Positions 1 through 59,119 of a stretch of 64,000 nucleotides of DNA are shown one piece after another. Numbering within the stretch: the first letter of the stretch is position 1; the number at the start of each line of letters is the position of its first letter. The DNA lies in contig CAUYUJ010019104.1 of assembly GCA_963575745.1 (NCBI GenBank), positions 1 to 64,000 on the forward strand, read 5' to 3'. The position numbers and the translations under genes are program-made. This DNA comes from Prorocentrum cordatum. Taxonomy: Eukaryota > Sar > Dinophyceae > Prorocentrales > Prorocentraceae. The notes below the pieces were generated by a model that saw only the letters and a list, made by a program, of their open reading frames with translations, made no database searches and was not told the DNA's origin.

Positions 1-412
1 TCCTCTCGTCCCCCTCTCTGTCCTACCGTTGCCGCTTGTCCCTCCTTCCCTCGTGGTCCTCGCTCTTCTTCCCCACTGCCTTATCCTTCCACCTCTTCCT
101 CTTCTTCTTTTCCTTGTTGTTATGACGCTCATTGCTAGCCTTATTCTCATTATTACTCTTCTCCGCTGTCTCATCCTTCCTCTCTTTCTTCCTTCCCTGC
201 TCTCTTCCATGGTATTGTCCGAGCAACCGAACGGTGAGCATCGACCCCAATCGCCCATCCACCGCCAATCGGGGCGTGGGCGGCTCACTCTGGCCATGAA
301 CGTGCGGCTTCGCTATCGAGAGCCCGCGACCGATTCATCGGCGATGTATCGCCGGTTCGGTCGTCAGTGCTACCCCCCGAGCCAGTCCAACCCAATCGCT
401 CCCACTTCGGCT
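1..412. other. Left-edge intronic sequence, no gene seen
   Basis: CT-rich sequence (1-210) followed by ordinary GC-rich DNA up to the first family A element. A short palindromic motif built on CGGCGATGTATCGCCG lies near 333-350 and resembles repeats at 12.15-12.29 kb and 49.0 kb. It is probably the 3' part of the intron that precedes the first OGDH exon in the window. No exon recognised. Confidence 0.5.
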
Positions 413-597
413 CCCAGACATGCGACGTCCTGATTTTTTCAGGACGGCGTCCCTGGAAGTCCCGACCCTGTCCCCGGGACCAGTTTTTCGTCCTGCGTCG
501 TTTTTTGACGGTCCCGAGGCCTGGCGAGGGCCCCCTGGGGCCGAAAATAGCTAAAAATGTGCCGTCCTGATTTTTTTACGGCGCTATCATGTCTGGG
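413..597 (-). mobile_element. Family A introner-like element, copy 1
   Basis: 185-bp element with terminal inverted repeats CCCAGACATG and CATGTCTGGG. Its right end lies 4 nt before the acceptor of the first OGDH exon, so it forms the 3' end of the upstream intron. An opposite-orientation copy begins 18 nt after that exon's donor. Related copies: 7251-7594, 13006-13190, 16890-17060, 17478-17660 and 19871-20059. No coding capacity, so any mobility would be non-autonomous. Confidence 0.75.
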
Positions 598-601
598 GAA
601 G

Positions 602-48122
<47,521 letters not shown>

Positions 48123-48150
48123 GTGCGCAGGGGGGAAGGGTGGCTTGGCC

Positions 48151-48172
48151 TGGCGCTCCCAGGCGCTCCCAA

Positions 48173-48208
<36 letters not shown>

Positions 48209-48282
48209 CCAAGCGCCCCCAGGCGCTCCCAGGCGCTTCCAGGCGCTGCCAAGCGCTCCCAGGCGCTTCCAGGCGCTGCCAA

Positions 48283-48327
<45 letters not shown>

Positions 48328-48343
48328 TCCAGGCGCTCCCAGG
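48151..48343. repeat. 10-bp tandem repeat AGGCGCTCCC, about 19 units
   Basis: Units alternate AGGCGCTCCC, AAGCGCTCCC, AGGCGCTTCC and AGGCGCTGCC. Starts 27 nt after the OGDH exon 7 donor, so it lies at the 5' end of the next intron. Confidence 0.95.
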
Positions 48344-48552
48344 CGGCCTGGTGGAAATCCGCACCGCGGGGCTGGTCCAACCCGGATCTGATGCCGAGCA
48401 CAGGGATGGATGAGGAGTGCCCCTGTTCGACTAGACGCGATAGTGACCTTTCGCCTGAGTGACCTGTGGTGCGGGCCCAAAGGAGTCCCCCGATCGTTGA
48501 GCACGAAGCGGAAGCAGCGGCTGTGCGGCCAGGTCTGGCGTGTAGCCGAACT

Positions 48553-48726
48553 AGTTACCAATCCACCCCAAGCCCAACCTGAAGTTCCCAGACCCGTATT
48601 TGTTCGGGTTGGGGGTGTACGGGTTCCACTGCGTTTTCTCGATATCCCAGAACGTCCCCCTACTGGAAATTGGCAGGCCCCTGCTGTTACTTCGGGTCAG
48701 GGTTGGGGTGGCTTGGTGGGTCATCA
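48553..48726 (-). mobile_element. Family J element, copy 2 (relative of OGDH intron 3)
   Basis: About 174 bp. Inverted ends ATCCACCCCAAGCCCAACCT and GGGTTGGGGTGGCTTGGTGG. Internal blocks match 2996-3176 in reverse (TGGAAAT, TCGGGTTGGGGG). Confidence 0.75.
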
Positions 48727-49780
48727 GAGGGAGGGGCGGACGGAGGGAGCGCGGAAGGTGTGCGGACATGTTCCCTAGTTCTCGGCGGTCTTCCAGCCTC
48801 TGGGTGCCTTCCAGCAGGAGAGAGGACGTTCCCGGGGTGCCCGTACCGTTCCGAACGGCCGCTGGAGAGCCAAGGTGTGGCCCCAAAGCCAGGAGGCTGA
48901 TTTTCGGGGGGATGTGTTGAGAGGGGGACGCATCGACCCCCGACCGCCCACTCGCGCCAGGGGCCTGATGGGCCACCCCGCCCAGAAACGTGCGGATTCG
49001 CTACCAGGGGCCTATCGCCGATCTAGCGGCGATGTACCGCCGATTCAAGCTCGATGTTTGCTCCCCCGGAGCCTGTCCCCCCTGAACGTTTCCCCCTCAA
49101 CGAATAGGTAAGGGGAGTAGGGGGGACCTGTGGCATGCCCTTCATTCTCTTTCTCTTCGAGGAAACCTCCAGTCTGAGGGTCTTGGGGCCATCTGGGGAC
49201 GTCCGCAGGCTTGCAGGGGGACCTGCGAGCTTACCGAGGGCAATTCCCAGGAGTTTCCAGGGAGCGCAACATATGACATAATTGTGTGTGCGTGTGTGCT
49301 AATTTCAGCTGCGCTGCCTTCGCTGATGTAGGACGTAGACGTCCTGCAGTGCCTACGGTTCATGTGTGCACCGGCGGGTGTAGTGCAGCAGTGCGCGTGT
49401 GTGTTGTTGTGTGCTTGCACGTCTACGCAGTCCCTTGGGCGACACGGAATCACACAGTAGTTGGCAGCTCCTGTCTTGTGCTCCATGGCACGTTTGCCAC
49501 ATGCGTGTCGCACCCAAAGAAGAAGTGGGGAAGCACACGCAAATTCAGTGCATACCCCATGTGTGCAATCTTGATGTACCCTCTTCGCGCGTGCGTAACG
49601 TGTCCCATGTTGGCGTGGTAGCGCATGCAATGCATGGCGCACGGGATGAGTGAGAGCGGTGCGTGCCATGCAAGCGCGAGTGCATATCCCCAAAAAGCGA
49701 CATGGGCACCTGCATTCCCCATACCTTGCGTACTGCTGCGCGTGTCGCGCATCCAATGACTTAACTCAATCCGGGCCCAG
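48727..49780. other. No recognised gene
   Basis: Contains TATCGCCGATCTAGCGGCGA near 49010 (palindromic family seen at 12.2 kb) and a TG-rich patch near 49280-49410. No exon recognised. Confidence 0.4.
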
Positions 49781-49784
49781 GGCC

Positions 49785-50010
49785 CAGGGCGAGGGAGGAG
49801 GAAGAGGAGGGGCAAGAAACGGAGGAGGAGGAGGAGAAGGAGGACTAGGATGAGGCGGAGGAGGAAGAAGAGGAAGAGGTTGAGGAGGAGAGGGATGAAT
49901 GCGAGGCGGAGGGGGATGAGAAGAGAGAGGGGGTGCGGAGAGAAGGGGAGGATGAGAGAAGAAGTCAGAGGGATAACGAAGATGAGCAGAGAAGTGGCAA
50001 TGTGTAAGGA
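49785..50010. repeat. GGA/GAG-rich purine region
   Basis: Degenerate purine-rich sequence on the plus strand. Not coding. Confidence 0.7.
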
Positions 50011-50154
50011 GGAGCAAGAAAGACATCTGCTATACCGGCTTGAAGCCCATAGAGAGGTGGGTGATGGGGGAATGGGATTGCAAATCAATTGCGTCTGAGT
50101 ATGTTCTTTGATCGCCTAGTTAACTGAGCACACCACGGTCACACCGAAGAGAAC

Positions 50155-50360
50155 GATGAAGATAATATTGGTTGCGGGTGATAAGATTAGCGTTGCGATG
50201 ATGGTGATGATGCTCATCATCATCATCATGCTGATGATGCTGATGCTGATGCTGATACTGCTGATGATGATTGTCACGGTGGAGATGATGATGATGATGA
50301 TGAAGATGATGATGAAGATGATGATGATGATGGTTATGATGATGATGATGATGATGATGC

Positions 50361-50396
<36 letters not shown>

Positions 50397-50650
50397 CGCT
50401 GATGATGCTGACGATGATGATGTTGATGTTGGTGCTGATGATGAGGATGATGATGAGGATGCGGATGAGGATAAGGATGAGGATGCGGGTGAGGATAAGG
50501 ATGTGGACGAGGATGATGAGGATGAGTATGAGGACGATGAGGATGAGGATGAGGATGAGGATGAGGATGCGGATGGTGATGGTGATGGTGATGGTGATGG
50601 TGATGGTGATGGTGATGGTGATGACGGTGGTGCGGACTGGTGATGATGAC

Positions 50651-50691
<41 letters not shown>

Positions 50692-50755
50692 CGATTCTGA
50701 TGACGACTATGATGATGATGCTGCTAATGGTGATGATGATGCTGATGATGTCCGA
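50155..50755. repeat. 600-bp ATG/GAT microsatellite
   Basis: Long irregular GATGATG tract with (GATGGT)n at about 50573-50622 and pure GAT at 50650-50690. Open frames across it (poly-Met or poly-Asp) are artefacts. Confidence 0.95.
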
Positions 50756-51099
50756 AGGTGCCTAGGGATGCGTTCAGGGTGTGCTTGACGATTTCATGGT
50801 GTGGATGTTTTAACGAAGTATTTCACCCCAGTCTTCACAATATTGAGATCAGCGCCCAGTCAGGCCTTTGCATGATGGAGCGCCCCGTCTGGCACACAGC
50901 TGCATGGGTTATGTGGCAAGAGAGCTTGTCTAGCAATCATTTGCACACATCAGCATAGGAGTGAGCAGAACAAATATGGCATGGCGAAGACGTCATCGGT
51001 GAGTCACCGCCGCCCCCTGCCTCTTGGAAAAGCCTGCCGTGAAATGCGGAGCGCGTGCTCCGCCAGCTGTTGGGGAGACTCGGGGGCAACGCCGGAAGA

Positions 51100-51700
51100 G
51101 GGCGAAGGCCTCTGGGGTCATCCAGGGGCTGTCTTGGGGTCATCGCCTGGCCTGCTGGATATTCCTGGGGGTGGCTCCCGGAGCCCGATGGGGCCATCTT
51201 GGGGCTTTCTTGGGCGGTCGCAGGGCGCTCCGGGGCCGTCTGGGGCCCTCGGAGGCCGTCTTGAAGGGCGTCGTGGGCCCTCTCTGGTGGCCCTTGAATT
51301 CCCTCCTGGGGCTCTCTTGGGCCGTCTTGTTCCTGCCCTCTTGGGACTGTTTACCCGGACTTTGGGGCCGTCTTAGGGGCGATCCTGGGGGGCCTCCTGG
51401 GCCATCTTGGGCTGTCAGAAGCTCGGAACGGCTAGGACGCGACCATCCTTGAAAGCCTGATGGGCGTACAGGAGTTTTGCCTCGAGGGGCCGTCCCGGGG
51501 ATCCTCTTGGAGCCCTCCTGGGGCGTCTTGGGGCCTCTCAGACCGTTTCGAAGTCATCCTGTGACGTCTTGGGGCCTTCTTGGGTCGTCCGGGGGGGCCG
51601 TCTTGCACCGTCGTGGGGCTCTTCTGCGACTCTCTCGGGCCGTCTTGGATGCCGTCTTGGCCCGCCCTGGCCGTCTTGGAGGCGCCTCGGCGGCGATCTG
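51100..51700. repeat. Degenerate GGGGCCGTCTTGG block
   Basis: Best-developed example of the irregular GCCGTCTTGG repeat style. Shares the CTTGGGGCC and GGCCCTC phrases with 8.64 and 39.3 kb. Confidence 0.7.
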
Positions 51701-51837
51701 GGCCGAACCTCGGGCCTACGGCGGGGCAGGCGCGGGGGCAGTTGCGGGACGTCCGCGAGGGAGAGCCGCGGGGGAAACCTGCAGCGCACGCCACCGCACG
51801 GGGGCAGGCCGCAACGCAACGCAACCGCACGCTCCTC

Positions 51838-51905
51838 CCCGTCCTCCTCCTCCTCCTCCTCCTCCTCCTCCTCCTCCTCCTCCTCCTCCTCCTCCTGCTC
51901 CTGCT
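51838..51905. repeat. CCT/CTG tract
   Basis: Pyrimidine triplets then CTGCTC repeats on the plus strand. Confidence 0.9.
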
Positions 51906-52620
51906 CCTCCTGCTCCTGCTCCTGCTTCTCGCTCCCCCCTCCCTTCCTCCCTTCCTCCCTCCCTTCCCCCCTCCCGTGGCAGCCGCACGGGGCAAACCGC
52001 GCGGGGCAAGGCCGCACGCAGTCGCGGCAGTGCAGCCGCACGGGGCGAGCTCAGAGCCATCGTGGGACGACCGCGGCTTCAGAGCACGCGCCACGCCCCC
52101 AGTCTTCATCTAATATCTAATGCTTTTGGGGGTCAATGGACGGGGGGCCTCCAGGGGGTTCGCTCAGGTGGTGGGGGTTTAGGGTTGTGTTTCTTCCCCC
52201 CACGCCCCTGCGATGCATTGGCCACAGCGGCGCGACTGGTTCGCCCGCTTGGCCTGGCTTCCTGTGCAGCAGCGCGGACGGTCTAAGCATGCAGGCCCCG
52301 CTCGCGTTCGACTCGTGAGGGGCAGCTATGCTGGCACCGCCTCCAGGACTGCCTGAGGTGACTGGTCTACTCGAGCGCGAGCTTAGTTGTGCGAGCGATC
52401 GGCAGTTTATTTCTCATGGGCGCACTGGGCAGCATTTGAGCGCGGGGAGAAGTCGCGCGAGCGTCGTGGCCCCTATTGGCTATCTTCTTGCTTGTCTCTA
52501 ATGCTGCGGGACGGCTATTCACGGCTGAGGCGGATCCCCACCCTGCGCGCCCGCGAGCGCGTTCTCGTCGCAGGTGAATGGGATTTGTCTCACGCGTGGT
52601 CGTCCCGCTGGCGGGATGCG
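51906..52620. other. No recognised gene
   Basis: GC-rich, with TTTAGGGTT near 52178 as a single motif only, not a telomeric array. Confidence 0.4.
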
Positions 52621-52623
52621 TTT

Positions 52624-52915
52624 TTCGCGCGCGTTCGCTTGGCCGCTCCGCCGCCTCTTTCTCCCGTCGCAGGTTCCCCCCCCCCCCCCCCTCCTCCCGC
52701 GCGCGCGTCGCTTGACCGCTCCGCCGCCTCTCTCTCCCGTCGCAGGTTCCCCCCCCCCCCCCTCCTCCCGCGCGCGCGTTCGCTTGGCCGCTCCGCCGCC
52801 TCTCTCTCCCGTCGCAGGTTCCTCCCCTCGCCCCTCCTCCCGCGCGCGCGTTCGCTTGGCCGCTCCGCCGCCTCTCTCTCCCGTTGCAGGTTCCTCCCCT
52901 CCCCTCCTCCCCCAC
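52624..52915. repeat. About 68-bp tandem repeat, four units
   Basis: Units share GCGCGCGTTCGCTTGGCCGC, TCCGCCGCCTCTCTCTCCCG and TCGCAGGTTCC, with a variable poly-C run. Each unit contains a pyrimidine tract followed by CAGGT, so it repeats a splice-acceptor-like sequence. Confidence 0.9.
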
Positions 52916-53024
52916 AGGTCCGCGCGTCTACTTCGCGGAGAGCACCTACGTCCCTCGTCGGTTTTGCGGCTCGAAGGTCAGGACACACATGAGCACGGGT
53001 CATCCTGGGCCGAATGCCGACCCA

Positions 53025-53575
53025 GTGCGCAGTATGCCTGCGGATGCCGTATGCCGGCCACTTGTCCCCTGCGCTGTACTGCAAGTGCGCGCCGTATGCT
53101 GGTCCCTTGTGCACAGTATGCCTGCGGATGCCGTACGCCGGCAATCATTCCTCTGTGCAGTATGCCTGCAGTGTGCGCCGTATGCCGGCCATTGTGCGCA
53201 GTATGCCTGCGAATGCCGAATGCCGGCCCTGTGCGCAGTATGCCTGCGATTGCTGCCTGTCAGCCCCTCTCCGCAGTATGCCTGCGCGCGCGGCTGTATG
53301 CCTGCAAGTGGGCGCCGTATGCCGGCCATTAAGCGCAGTATGCCTGCGAGTGCCGTATGCCGGCCCCCCCCCCATAGCGCAGTATGCCTGCGTGCGTTGC
53401 AGTATGCCTGCAAGTGTGTGCCGTATGCCGGCCCTTGTACGCAGTACGCCTGCGGTTGCCGCATGCCGGCCCAGTGCGCAGTATGCCTGCGGATGCTGCC
53501 TGTCAGCCCCGGTGCGCAGTATGCCTGCGGCGTGCGTTTGCCTGCCCTCTTGCGCTGGATGCCTGCGGGTTATGT
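53025..53575. repeat. Minisatellite of GCAGTATGCCTGCG / CCGTATGCCGGCC units
   Basis: About fifteen imperfect 30-45 bp units, each with a CGCAGTATGCCTGCG inverted-type core. It abuts the 5' end of the DIRS-like element. Confidence 0.9.
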
Positions 53576-53599
53576 CATGTGCAACCGCCAGCGCGCGAT

Positions 53600-55140
53600 A
53601 AGGACGCCGAGGGGGATACGTGCACTGCGCTTTCCGACGCGCGCGCAGCATCCATGGCGCTGGCTCGCTCGGACATCGTTGAGTTGCTTGGCGATCTGCC
53701 TGCTGGCGCATTCGGCACCGACAAAAATGCCATCAGGGCGCGCGCGCGTCTCCGTGCGTCTACCGCGGGCATGAGCCCACTCGCAGCGGCGCGCAAGGCC
53801 GATTGGGTCCTCTTCGTCGCAGCGGCCAACGCGGCGGAGGGGGGCGCATCGCCAGCTCCCGAGCTGGTGCTGTGCACCACGGTCGCGCGCCTGATGGCCG
53901 AAGCGATCGGGGCGGTCCGCCCGATTGATTACTCGGACGCGGCCATGCGCGATATGTTGATTGCGGCCCTGAGTCCAGGCGCGAAGCCGTTTGCGGGCGA
54001 TTCTTCCGCGGAGTGGCGCGATTTCGCGATTAAGCCGTGCCACGTCAATATGGCGCTGCGGACACAGTCGCGAGCGATGGAAGCCTTCGGGCGGAAGGCC
54101 CCCGCCCCGTTGGTGCGCGAGGACGCGGGCCGCCGCGCGGCGTGCCGCCAGGAGGGTCAGCAATCGGCCCCGGCGGAGGCGGCCGCCAAGCCCGCGGAGG
54201 AGACGACGCGGATTGCGGCGGCAATGGAAGAATACGTGAAGGCCAGCAAGGAATTGCTCGAAGAAAAGCGGGAGAAGCCGCTGGCGTTTACCATGGAGGC
54301 GCGCCGCGTTTTCGCATGCGCGGGCGGCATTGTTCGGGGATACGCGCCTCGGCAGGACCGTGTGCGCGAGGTCTGGCTCGGCAAGTTCCCCCGTGAGGGA
54401 TTGCCGACCGAGGAGTCGATGCGCAAATTCGCGGCCGCGGGCCGGACGGCCCAGTCCCATGGCCGCTCATACATTGGGAGCGCCGAGGGCGAGAGCCTGC
54501 AGGCTCCCTGCTCGGCGGCACGTGCAATGACAAGCTTCCGTTTCGCCGATTGCTCCGCGCGCAGGACCACTGCAAGCCCCAATGGGCGCGAATGCCGAAG
54601 CTGGACTCGGTACCAGCGGGGGCGGGCTCGTGGCGCGATCGCGCGTCGGCCGTCACCGCGGCGAACCGCGCGGGCGCGGCCCTGGACCGAATGGATTTTC
54701 TCGGTTATGCGCACTTCCAGGTCGCGCGCGCGCGACACAGCGCAGCGCCCGCGCCCACGCGCGCCCCGTGGCGCGAGGCCCACGCAATGGAGTGGGGGCT
54801 TCGCTGCATCCTGTCCAAAGCGTTTGATCCCGTCGTGCTATTGGGATACATGCACCAGCTCGCGCGCGTGAGCGAGGAGCACGGGGGCGTCAAGGCGCGT
54901 CCGCGGAGCGGCGGGCCCGATGCCCAGGGAGCCGCGCGCGGGAGCCCGCGCCGCGTCCAGGTTTCCTACACGTACGATTTGCTTCTCCGCCAGAAAGTGG
55001 CGAAAGACCTGGAACACGGCGACGAGGATGCGACGGCCTCGTTCACTGCGTTGTCGTGGGACATTCTGCGCGCCGCCAAGGAGCGCAGCGCTTTTGAGTG
55101 GCCGCCGCCCTGGCATCGTGCATCGCGCTGCGCGCTGTAG
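53600..55140 (+). pseudogene. DIRS-like gag region, two frames
   Basis: First frame (to about 54530): ARSDIVELLGDLPAGAFGTD, AARKADWVLFVAAANAAEGG, a helical region with KPAEETTRIAAAMEEYVKAS and VREVWLGKFPREGLPTEESM. Second frame (about 54600-55138): MDFLGYAHFQVARA, EWGLRCILSKAFDPVVLLGY, VSYTYDLLLRQKVAKDLEHG and a TAG stop. This is the expected place of a capsid-like protein, but no domain is diagnostic. The assignment rests on its position upstream of the reverse transcriptase and on its codon bias. Confidence 0.5.
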
Positions 55141-56540
55141 GAGAGAGTCCAGCAGTCGGACCGCCAGGCGGCGTTCGCCAAGGGCGGGGGCAAGAAAGGC
55201 GGCAACGACCGGCGCGACCAGGCGCGAGCCCGCGCGCGCGCGCCCCGCGAGCGCGAGCACGCGTCGCGGCGCGCGAGGCGGCGAAGCCACGGACCCCGGT
55301 GAGCCCTGTCCTCCGCCAGCGCTCGCGCAGCCCCCGCCGCGATACCTTCAGCAAGAAGGGGGGCGGAAAGGCCGGCAAGGGAGGGGCTCCCAAGGACGCG
55401 GGGGGCTCGTGGCACAAGCCTGAGCGAAAGGAGTCCTGGCGGTGGTGAAGCCAGGGCGCCGGCGCTGTGCATGCTAATTATTCGCCCGCCCGAGGCGCGC
55501 TCCGCGCGCGCGCGCGCGCGCGCCCCCCCGCGGGGACGCCGCGCCAGCCAGTGATGCAGACGACGGGGCCTCCCCATTGCACCCTGCCGACAGCGGCGAG
55601 GGCGCAGTGTGGCGCGGGCCGTCGCCCGAGGGGCAGGAGGCGCCGCCAGTGCGCCGCGCGCGAGACCGCCCCGCCCGCGGCGAGCGCAGCGCAGGACGCG
55701 GATGTTGATTCCGACGACGGCGCCGAAGGCGGGGGCGGCGACCTTTGCCCCCAGCAAATCCACGATGCCGGCTGCGCATTTGAAGAGGCCCTTGCCCGCC
55801 ACTCTACGGGGGCGGAGCCGCGAAGCGCGCGCGCGCAGATCAAAGCCGCCGCGGATGCGTTGCTCGACGACGAAGACAAGAGGGCGGGCATGAGCCCTCT
55901 TTGCCACGCCGCCTGGGCGGCACACTTGCCGCGAGTCCGCGAGATAGCGCCGCTTGCGGGACCTGAGCGCGATGCGGCGGTGGCGGCGAGCCAGACGAGC
56001 GACGCGCTCTTGCAAGAGAGGCGCGAGGCGGCGTTGCAATTTTGGCGAGAGCGCAAACGTGCGACGGCGTCAGAATGGAAGGCGCCGCCCGGCACGCCGC
56101 TACCGCGAAGCACCGGCGGAGAGCGCGGTCGGGCGAGGCACGCTATGCGAAGTTACCATGGCATGTGCGCTCCGTCCTTGGGCCTGACAAGAACTTGTTG
56201 CTTTTGGCCGAAATTATGCAAGCTGCAGGGGTGACCAGCGACGCAGCGCGCGCGCGCGACAGCGGGGCGCGGCTCCGTGCTTGAGGCGTCCGACGAGAAT
56301 TTGACGCGTGACTTGGAGCGGGGCTTCCCGCTAGCGGGGGTCCTGCCGCGCTCGGGCATGAACGCGCCCGTGACCCTCAAGGGGGCCGAATGCCCATCCG
56401 AGTTGCGCAGCCGAGCGGACACTTTGAACGCCGCCACCCTCGAGCGCGTGTCTCGGGATCTGGGGACCGACGCGGAAGTCACCCAGATTTTGCATGATAA
56501 AGCATGCGAAGAGGCGCGCGCCGCGCAAGCCAGCGGGGAC
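55141..56540 (+). pseudogene. DIRS-like region between gag and reverse transcriptase
   Basis: Basic linker (KKGGGKAGKGGA…, about 55350-55440), then a frame with DLCPQQIHDAGCAFEEALAR and REAALQFWRERKRATASEWK (about 55735-56090), then LTRDLERGFPLAGVLP and ECPSELRSRADTLNAATLE (about 56280-56500) in another frame. Typical spacer before a DIRS reverse transcriptase; partly disordered. Confidence 0.45.
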
Positions 56541-57565
56541 AGTCGCCCATGCTGCGACGTCCGCGAGCGCGCAGGTGGCCGCGGGCCAGGCAGCGTGGGT
56601 CCGGTTGTCCGACCTGCCACGCGGGGCGGTGTTAAACCCGCGATTCCCTGTAGACGAGGGATGGCGCTGGAAGTTCGAAGAATGGATACGCAAGGAATGG
56701 CGCATTCGCCGCGGCATGCACCGTCCCCTCCCCTGGGCGCCGCGCCGGGAGCCAACGCGCCCAGGTACGCGCGATCGACGATTTCACTGCCGCGGGCGTT
56801 AATGACTGCGCCGCCGCAGCCGAGAGGTGCAGGCGGGCCCTTTCCCCCCCCCCCCGCCCCTCGCGCGCGCTGTCCGCTCTCCCGTGTCGCCGCGACCGCG
56901 CGTAGGGTGGATTCTCTCGATGCTCTGGTCGAGCTGGCGCGGATCGCGGCCGCTGCCGGCACGCCGGTGCTGAGCAAAGAAGATTTCATCGGTGCTTACA
57001 AAACGTTGCCCGTGCGAGGCGCCGACCTCCCGTTGGCCCATTCGGTATGGGCCAAGGGAGCCCGCGAGGGCTACTGTCTGCAACTCTTGAGCTGCCCCTC
57101 CGGCGCCGTGGGCAGCGGATACGCTTGGGACCGCGTTGGGGCGGCGCTCCAGGCGCGAGGCGCGAGCGCCGCGGCGGCACGGCGAGCGCCCCGCGAGCGC
57201 GGCAGGCCATCCTTGCCAAGCTGTTCTCGCTCGCTTCGGGCCGATTCGTGGACGATCTGTCCCGGGCCGACGCGGACAGGGGGCCCGGCACGGGCGGCCC
57301 CCGCGATGCCGCAGAGGTCCTGAGGGCGGTCGTCGAAGACCTTTTGGGCTGGCGCCTGGACGCCGGCAAACGCGTTGTTGCCGAGCCGAGGGCCACTGTG
57401 CTCGGCGTCGACGCGGACGTGCGCGGATCGGGCGATGAGCTCTCGTTAGTATTCGCGATCGGTGGCGACAAGCGCCACAAATGGATCCAAGAGATCGAGT
57501 GGGTGCTGGAGGCAGGGAGAATGTCGCCGGCGGCGGCATCAAAACTTGCCGGCAGACTCGGATAG
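56541..57565 (+). pseudogene. DIRS-like reverse transcriptase, three frames
   Basis: GWRWKFEEWIRKEWRIR (about 56660-56715), RAIDDFTAAGVNDCAAAAE (about 56767-56825) and EDFIGAYKTLPVRGADLP (about 56978-57035) form the fingers and motif A in three frames. The catalytic GRFVDDLSRAD (the xVDD box) lies near 57237-57270. ATVLGVDADV and MSPAAASKLAGRL (about 57390-57560) are the connection region. The DIDDF / AYK.LPV / VDD set is characteristic of DIRS-type RTs in protists. Confidence 0.7.
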
Positions 57566-57699
57566 GGCTCCTCTGCGGTGTTCGGCAGAGGCACGCCCAA
57601 GCTCCCGCGCGCGAGCGACGCGCGCGCGCGAGAGCGACGGCAGGTGCCCGGGTATACCTCGCCCCGCTGTTCTGGCACGCGCAGCAGCGGGGATGGAGG

Positions 57700-58400
57700 T
57701 TGAAGTCGCGGCTCCGCGGGGCATTTGAATGGTGGCTGCGCTTCCTCCGGAGCGCGCCGGAACGAGCGGTGCCCCTGCGGGTGACCCCGGAGCGGCCACG
57801 CTACCTCGTCTATTCCGACGCGACGGGCGGCGGCAGGCGACATACGCGCGCGCCTGTTTGGAACGGCGCCCGCATTGCCCGGCCCGCCCCGCCTCCGCAG
57901 GCTCGCGTGGGTCATCATTGGGCCCAGCGGTAAGCGCTACGCAGCGGCTGATGTGCCTTCGTCGATCAAGCGGTGGACGAAGCACCGCAAGACGCAGGCG
58001 GGGGCGCCCCGGCCACGCGTAGCCTGGCGGACAGCCCGCCGTGTTGCGAAAGGTCGCGGCATGGGAACTCGTCGCGGCCGTTTGCGCCTTGCATCATTTG
58101 CTCGCGACGCTGCGCGATGCGGAAATCGTGTTGTTTGTCGATTCGAAGGCGCGGCCGGGCGCGGGTCGCCGAGCTGCCCGTGCGATGCTCCGCTTACCGC
58201 GCCAGGCCGCGCTCGGGGTGCTCCTACGCGGGACCTCGCGCCAGGCAGATTATAACGCGCTCGTGGCAGATATTTGGTTCGCAGCAGCGACCGCGCGGTG
58301 CCTCCTGAGCGCGTGTTATGTGCCATCCGCGCTCAACGTGGCAGACGCCCCTACGCGGCCCGCCACGAAGGCGGCCGCGATTGCGGCCATGCACCGCGAG
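57700..58400 (+). pseudogene. DIRS-like RNase H domain
   Basis: RYLVYSDATGGG (about 57799-57835) holds the first catalytic Asp. AEIVLFVDSKA (about 58120-58152) holds a second. LSACYVPSALNVADAPTR (about 58305-58358) is the C-terminal PS..NxADxPTR motif typical of retroelement RNase H. Three frames are needed. It degrades the RNA strand after reverse transcription. Confidence 0.65.
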
Positions 58401-59119
58401 GGCTTCACCCGAGTGGCGTGGCCATGGCCCCGCGCGGCGCCCTGGCATTCGCGCGGGCATGCATGGCAAGTAGCACAGGGCAATTTGCAGGGGGCGCAAA
58501 GGCTTGCGCGGCGAGCGCGTGACGACCAGGCCCGCCGCGAGAGGGGGCCCGCGGGCGCCATGCTTGCGTGCTTGTCACACGCGTCGCGGTGGACGCCCGA
58601 AAATGATTCGCATCCGGTAGGCGCGGAAGCTCTGCAGTGTCTGACATCCATGCTCGCAGCCGAAGGAGCGGCGTATCCCCCCGACCTGTCCGGATTCACG
58701 GCGAAGGAGGCGAGGGAAGTGTTCCCGTGCCTCCGGGCGTGGTCAGAGTGCTTCACCGTGACGCTTATTACTCACGCGCGTAAGCTGACCCACGAAAAGG
58801 CAAAGCGGCCCCGGGAGGACGATGCAGCGGCATCGCTCTCCCAGGTCGAGCGCGCGCGCGCAACTCCGCCCCATCCGGCGGAGCAAGCAAGGCCGGCCGC
58901 CGCCCGCAGACCCGTGGGCGCGAAGGCGGCGGAAACGTTACTCGAGAAAGCGGCCAAGTGCCCGGCACCGGCACCGGGCTTGCGCGCGAAACGCCGGCCC
59001 GGCGGGGGTTTGACGCCTCAAGAAGCCCTCGCGTTGCTCTCAGCGGCAAGGCAGGCGCGGCAGGCACCACCGCGCGGCGCCCCCGTCCTCGTGCACCGCG
59101 CGCGGCGCGGAGGTACCAG

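Noticed and set aside
50156-50788. Met/Asp-rich open frame
   Set aside because: Translation of an ATG/GAT microsatellite.
52170-52190. GTTTAGGGTT as interstitial telomere
   Set aside because: A single motif, not an array.
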